The notes beneath the pieces were generated by a model that saw only the letters and a list, made by a program, of their open reading frames with translations, was not told the origin of the DNA and did no database searches. From assembly GCF_025821625.1 (NCBI RefSeq), contig NZ_JACKSH010000075.1, positions 1 through 52,184 of the forward strand: 52,184 nucleotides of DNA. The letters are read 5' to 3'. Each line of letters begins with the position of its first letter. Position 1 is the stretch's first letter. The DNA is from Mycolicibacterium pyrenivorans (GTDB lineage: Bacteria > Actinomycetota > Actinomycetes > Mycobacteriales > Mycobacteriaceae). Shown piece by piece: positions 49,451 through 52,184 of this stretch. The translations under genes and the position numbers were made by a program.

Positions 49451-50835
49451 CCATCATTTCCGAAACGGATCAGACAACCACCAGCGAGCTGGGCGCGAAG
49501 GCCAACCGCCATCTGTGGGGCCACTTCGCCCGGCACGGCGCGGGCATCACCCCGCCGATCATCACCCGCGGCGAGGGCGTGCACATCTTCGACGACCAGG
49601 GCAAGCGCTACATCGACGGCCTCTCCGGGCTGTTCGTCGTCCAGGTCGGCCACGGGCGCAAGGAACTCGCCGAGGCCGCCGCCAAGCAGGCCGAGAAGCT
49701 GGCGTTCTTCCCGCTGTGGTCCTACGCCACGCCCACCGCGATCGAACTGGCCGAACGCCTCGCCGGCTATGCGCCGGGCGACTTGAACCGGGTGTTCTTC
49801 ACCACCGGCGGCGGTGAGGCCGTCGAGAGCGCGTGGAAGCTGGCCAAGCAGTACTACAAGCTCACCGGCAAGCCCGGCAAGCACAAGGTGGTCTCACGCG
49901 CGATCGCCTACCACGGCACCCCGCAGGGCGCCCTGTCGATCACCGGCATCCCGGCGTTCAAGGCGCCGTTCGAGCCGCTGGTCCCGGGCGGTTTCCGGGT
50001 GCCCAACACCAACTTCTACCGCGCCCCCGCGCCGTATGACACCGACATCAAGGCGTTCGGCCGCTACTGCGCCGACCGCATCGCCGAGGCCATCGAGTTC
50101 GAGGGCCCGGAAACGGTGTGCGCTGTCTTTCTCGAACCGGTGCAGAACGCCGGCGGCTGCTTCCCGCCGCCGCCCGGGTACTTCGAACGGGTCCGCGAGA
50201 TCTGCGACGAGTACGACGTGCTGCTGGTCTCCGACGAGGTCATCTGCGCGTACGGCCGCATCGGTTCGATGTTCGCGTGCACCGACTTCGACTACGTGCC
50301 GGACATCATCACCTGCGCGAAGGGTCTGACGTCGGGCTACTCGCCGATCGGCGCGATGATCGCCAGCGACCGGCTCTTCGAGCCGTTCAACGACGGGCAG
50401 ACGGTGTTCGGTCACGGCTACACGTTCGGCGGGCACCCGGTGTCGTCGGCCGTGGCGCTGGCCAACCTCGACATCTTCGAGCGCGAGGGCATCAACGACC
50501 ACGTCAAGCACATGGCCCCGGCGTTCCGGGCCACGCTGGAGAAGCTCTCGGATCTGCCGATCGTCGGCGATGTCCGGGGCGAGGGCTTCTTCTACGGCAT
50601 CGAGTTGGTCAAGGACAAGGCCACCAGGGAGACGTTCGACGACGACGAGTCCGAGCGGCTATTGCGCGGCTTCCTCACCCCGGCGCTGTGGGAGGCCGGG
50701 CTGTACTGCCGCGCCGACGACCGCGGCGATCCGGTCGTGCAGCTGGCCCCGCCGCTGATCAGCGGGCAGAAGGAGTTCGACGCCATCTACGACATCCTGC
50801 GGGGAGTACTCACCGAGGCGTCCGCGCGCATGTAG
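49447..50835 (+). CDS. Class III (SpuC-type) aminotransferase
   Basis: A 462-residue PLP-dependent aminotransferase. The PLP Lys is in DIITCAKGLTSGYSPIGAM, with the phosphate-contact TTGGGEAVESAWKLAKQYY block and the LLVSDEVICAYGR Asp motif. It resembles putrescine- or omega-amino-acid:pyruvate aminotransferases (SpuC/Rv3329-like by recall). It would produce an amino-aldehyde, which the neighbouring dehydrogenase could oxidise. The ATG overlaps the Lrp stop; the upstream frame start is less likely. It is followed by an 11-base C-tract and repeat copy 4. Confidence 0.9.
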   Translation: MTIISETDQTTTSELGAKANRHLWGHFARHGAGITPPIITRGEGVHIFDDQGKRYIDGLSGLFVVQVGHGRKELAEAAAKQAEKLAFFPLWSYATPTAIELAERLAGYAPGDLNRVFFTTGGGEAVESAWKLAKQYYKLTGKPGKHKVVSRAIAYHGTPQGALSITGIPAFKAPFEPLVPGGFRVPNTNFYRAPAPYDTDIKAFGRYCADRIAEAIEFEGPETVCAVFLEPVQNAGGCFPPPPGYFERVREICDEYDVLLVSDEVICAYGRIGSMFACTDFDYVPDIITCAKGLTSGYSPIGAMIASDRLFEPFNDGQTVFGHGYTFGGHPVSSAVALANLDIFEREGINDHVKHMAPAFRATLEKLSDLPIVGDVRGEGFFYGIELVKDKATRETFDDDESERLLRGFLTPALWEAGLYCRADDRGDPVVQLAPPLISGQKEFDAIYDILRGVLTEASARM

Positions 50836-50846
50836 CCCCCCCCCCC
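50836..50846 (+). repeat. C11 homopolymer next to repeat copy 4
   Basis: Eleven C bases directly follow the aminotransferase stop codon and overlap the first base of the hairpin's left arm. Copy 2 has a shorter C6 run in the same place (32602-32607). Such runs are slippage-prone or may reflect sequencing error. Confidence 0.8.
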
Positions 50847-50908
50847 GCCGGAATTGCATTCCGGCAGGAGAATTGCGAGTAACGGCCTGCTGGAATGCAA
50901 TTCCGGCG
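50846..50908 (+). repeat. 63-bp hairpin repeat, copy 4
   Basis: 23-bp arms with a single mismatch (G at 50863 instead of A, a possible G-T pair) and a 17-nt loop with TGCGAGT on the plus strand. It lies between the aminotransferase and the SMP-30-like gene on the same strand. Its right arm ends 12 bases before the next GTG start. Confidence 0.9.
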
Positions 50909-50920
50909 AGACTGGGGGAC

Positions 50921-51922
50921 GTGCCCAAGCCACCTGTCGACCCCGTCCGGTGGCAGGCCCCACCGGTCGACGCGCTACCCGACTTCCCCGCCGCCGAGAT
51001 CACCCTGGTCCCCGTCCCCGGCGGCGAACCCGAGGACGTCGTCGTCGACTCCGACGGGTACCTCTGGGTGGGCGCGCTAGACGGCGGCATCGTGCGTCTC
51101 TCCCCCGACGGCACCGGGCCAGAGGTCATCGGCAACACCGGCGGCCGGCCGCTGGGGCTGACGTTCGCGCGCGACGGCCGGCTGCTGGTGTGCGACAGCC
51201 CCCGGGGGCTCCTCGCCATGGACACCGCGACCGGCCGCTCGCAGACCCTGGTCGACTCGGTGGCGGGCCGGACGTTGCAGTTCTGCTCCAACGTCACCGA
51301 AACCCCCGACGGGGCAGTGTATTTCACCGAGTCCACCACGGCGTTCACGGTGGCCGACTACGTCGGCGCCATCCTGGAGGCCCGCCCGCGCGGCAATCTC
51401 CACCGGCTCGATCCCGACGGCACGGTCACGACCGTCGTCGACGGGCTGTATTTCGCCAACGGTGTGACGCCCACCGCGGACGGGTCGGCGTTGGTGTTCG
51501 CCGAGACCCAGGGTCGGCGGCTGTCGAAGTACTGGCTGACCGGTCCGCGGGAGGGTTCGGTGACACCGCTTGCGAAGAACCTGCCCGCGATGCCCGACAA
51601 CCTCTCCACCGGTGCCGACGGCCGGATCTGGTGCGCCATGGTCACGCCCGCCAATCCCATTGCCGACCGGCTCGCCGCGGGACCGCCGCTGCTGCGGAAA
51701 CTGGTGTGGCGGCTGCCGAAACGATTCCAGCCGAAACCGGCGGCGGTGGTGTGGGCGGTCGCGTTCGACCCCGAGACCGGCGACGCCGTCGCCGGGATTC
51801 GCACCACCCACCCGGCGTTCAGCATGGTGACCGGCCTCGTCGAGGCCCACGGCCGGCTGTGGATGGGCAGCATCGCGGCCCCGTGCCTGGGGTGGGTCGA
51901 CCTCGACGCGACCTCGCTCTGA
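50921..51922 (+). CDS. SMP-30/strictosidine-synthase-like beta-propeller protein
   Basis: A 333-residue six-bladed beta-propeller protein of the SMP-30/gluconolactonase/strictosidine synthase superfamily. Repeated blocks of the VVVDSDGYLWVGALDGG, TFARDGRLLVCDSPRG and TPTADGSALVFAETQ type mark the propeller. It may hydrolyse a lactone or a phosphotriester; the exact substrate is unknown. The GTG start at 50921 follows a G-rich site; the longer frame would read through the hairpin repeat and is rejected. It stands downstream of the amine module. Confidence 0.8.
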   Translation: MPKPPVDPVRWQAPPVDALPDFPAAEITLVPVPGGEPEDVVVDSDGYLWVGALDGGIVRLSPDGTGPEVIGNTGGRPLGLTFARDGRLLVCDSPRGLLAMDTATGRSQTLVDSVAGRTLQFCSNVTETPDGAVYFTESTTAFTVADYVGAILEARPRGNLHRLDPDGTVTTVVDGLYFANGVTPTADGSALVFAETQGRRLSKYWLTGPREGSVTPLAKNLPAMPDNLSTGADGRIWCAMVTPANPIADRLAAGPPLLRKLVWRLPKRFQPKPAAVVWAVAFDPETGDAVAGIRTTHPAFSMVTGLVEAHGRLWMGSIAAPCLGWVDLDATSL

Positions 51923-51958
51923 GCGATCTCACCGACGGGTTTCTGCCAGCCGTCGTGC

Positions 51959-51977
51959 AATTCCTGCCAGCGGAATT
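51959..51977 (+). terminator. Short hairpin after the SMP-30-like gene
   Basis: AATTCC-N7-GGAATT, 37 bases after the stop at 51922. The stem is short and AT-containing, but the position fits a weak terminator. The rest of 51978-52088 shows no gene. Confidence 0.3.
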
Positions 51978-52088
51978 AATCCCCTGACCTGCCGGTTTAA
52001 GCCATCAGATCCAACAAGATCAACCAAGAAAGTCGAAACCGCGCGACCCGCTCCACGGCTCCGACCCGACACCAAAGGGAAGAGACCA

Positions 52089-52184
52089 ATGACCAAGCTC
52101 AGCATCACCACCGCCATCGCAGCCGGCCTGTCGGCCGCCGTCCTCGGACTGGCCGCCCCCGCCGACGCCGCCCCCAGCGGAGGC
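52089..52184 (+). CDS. Secreted protein, N-terminal part only
   Basis: The ATG follows AAGGGA eight bases upstream. The first 28 residues are a classic signal peptide: charged MTK start, an Ala/Leu-rich core and an ADAA-type cleavage site. The mature part (PSGG...) leaves the window at the right edge. The family cannot be told. Confidence 0.75.
   Translation, partial: MTKLSITTAIAAGLSAAVLGLAAPADAAPSGG

Noticed and set aside
49447..50835. Assignment as lysine epsilon-aminotransferase (lat)
   Set aside because: The sequence fits SpuC/omega-amino acid type class III aminotransferases, and there is no piperideine-6-carboxylate dehydrogenase next to it; the neighbour is an aminobutyraldehyde-type dehydrogenase.
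530..50908. The 63-bp hairpins as simple rho-independent terminators
   Set aside because: One copy is in a divergent promoter, none has a T-run, and the loop is conserved, which a terminator does not need.
50873..50920. Extended start of the SMP-30-like protein through repeat copy 4
   Set aside because: The extra codons are encoded by the hairpin itself and lack a ribosome binding site; GTG at 50921 starts the conserved part.

Overview
The window looks like chromosome of a rapidly growing, probably pigmented mycobacterium (Mycolicibacterium type). The evidence is very GC-rich coding sequence, GTG/TTG starts, many 4-base stop/start overlaps, mycobacterial families (MmpL, YrbE, SigJ, PE-PPE-like hydrolase domains, FadD) and a gene order resembling, as far as I recall, M. 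tuberculosis Rv3311 and Rv3313c-Rv3319 (conserved protein, add, deoA, cdd, sdhCDAB) followed further on by Rv3328c (sigJ) and Rv3329 (aminotransferase).

Layout. 1-5.1 kb: the end of an NlpC/P60 protein, a hairpin repeat, a zinc alcohol dehydrogenase and two coupled dynamin-like GTPases. 5.2-18.5 kb is the most unusual part. A SecA1-like paralogue lies divergent to a 928-residue surface protein, with a DosR-box-like palindrome between them. Then come a fossil of the secA 5' end with a second copy of the promoter, a glgX fossil, an acyltransferase-adhE pair and a second large surface protein. The two surface proteins share an approximately 100-residue N-terminal targeting region ahead of Ser/Thr-rich, Ig-like and alpha/beta-hydrolase parts. 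18.7-24.4 kb: a lone E2-type acyltransferase domain, a small helical protein, an orphan YrbE permease, a 61-residue protein, an acyl-CoA synthetase and an Rv3311-like acidic protein. 24.4-31.1 kb: nucleoside salvage (add, deoA, cdd) divergent from the sdhCDAB succinate dehydrogenase operon.

31.1-43.1 kb: an epoxide-hydrolase-like enzyme divergent from a CGNR regulator with a three-copy operator, a glycosyltransferase and idi, then a carotenoid operon transcribed leftward (mmpL, crtE, crtI, crtB, crtU-like, Rieske). Its products should make a desaturated, possibly aromatic carotenoid from isoprenoid precursors, but no lycopene cyclase is in the window. 43.2-52.2 kb: SigJ (ECF41) with its adjacent carboxymuconolactone decarboxylase gene, which carries a textbook ECF41 promoter. 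After it comes an amine/amino-acid module (permease, universal stress protein, aldehyde dehydrogenase, Lrp regulator, class III aminotransferase), an SMP-30-like protein and the start of a secreted protein.

Four copies of a 63-bp hairpin element (23-bp arms, 17-nt loop with a conserved TGCGAG core) are scattered between genes, and a related 61-bp palindrome is present at 47.2 kb. They occur in same-strand, convergent and divergent gaps, so they are better explained as a dispersed repeat family than as simple terminators. The strongest candidates for something undescribed are this repeat family and the SecA-paralogue/long-signal surface-protein system. No tRNA, rRNA, CRISPR array or intact insertion sequence was seen.
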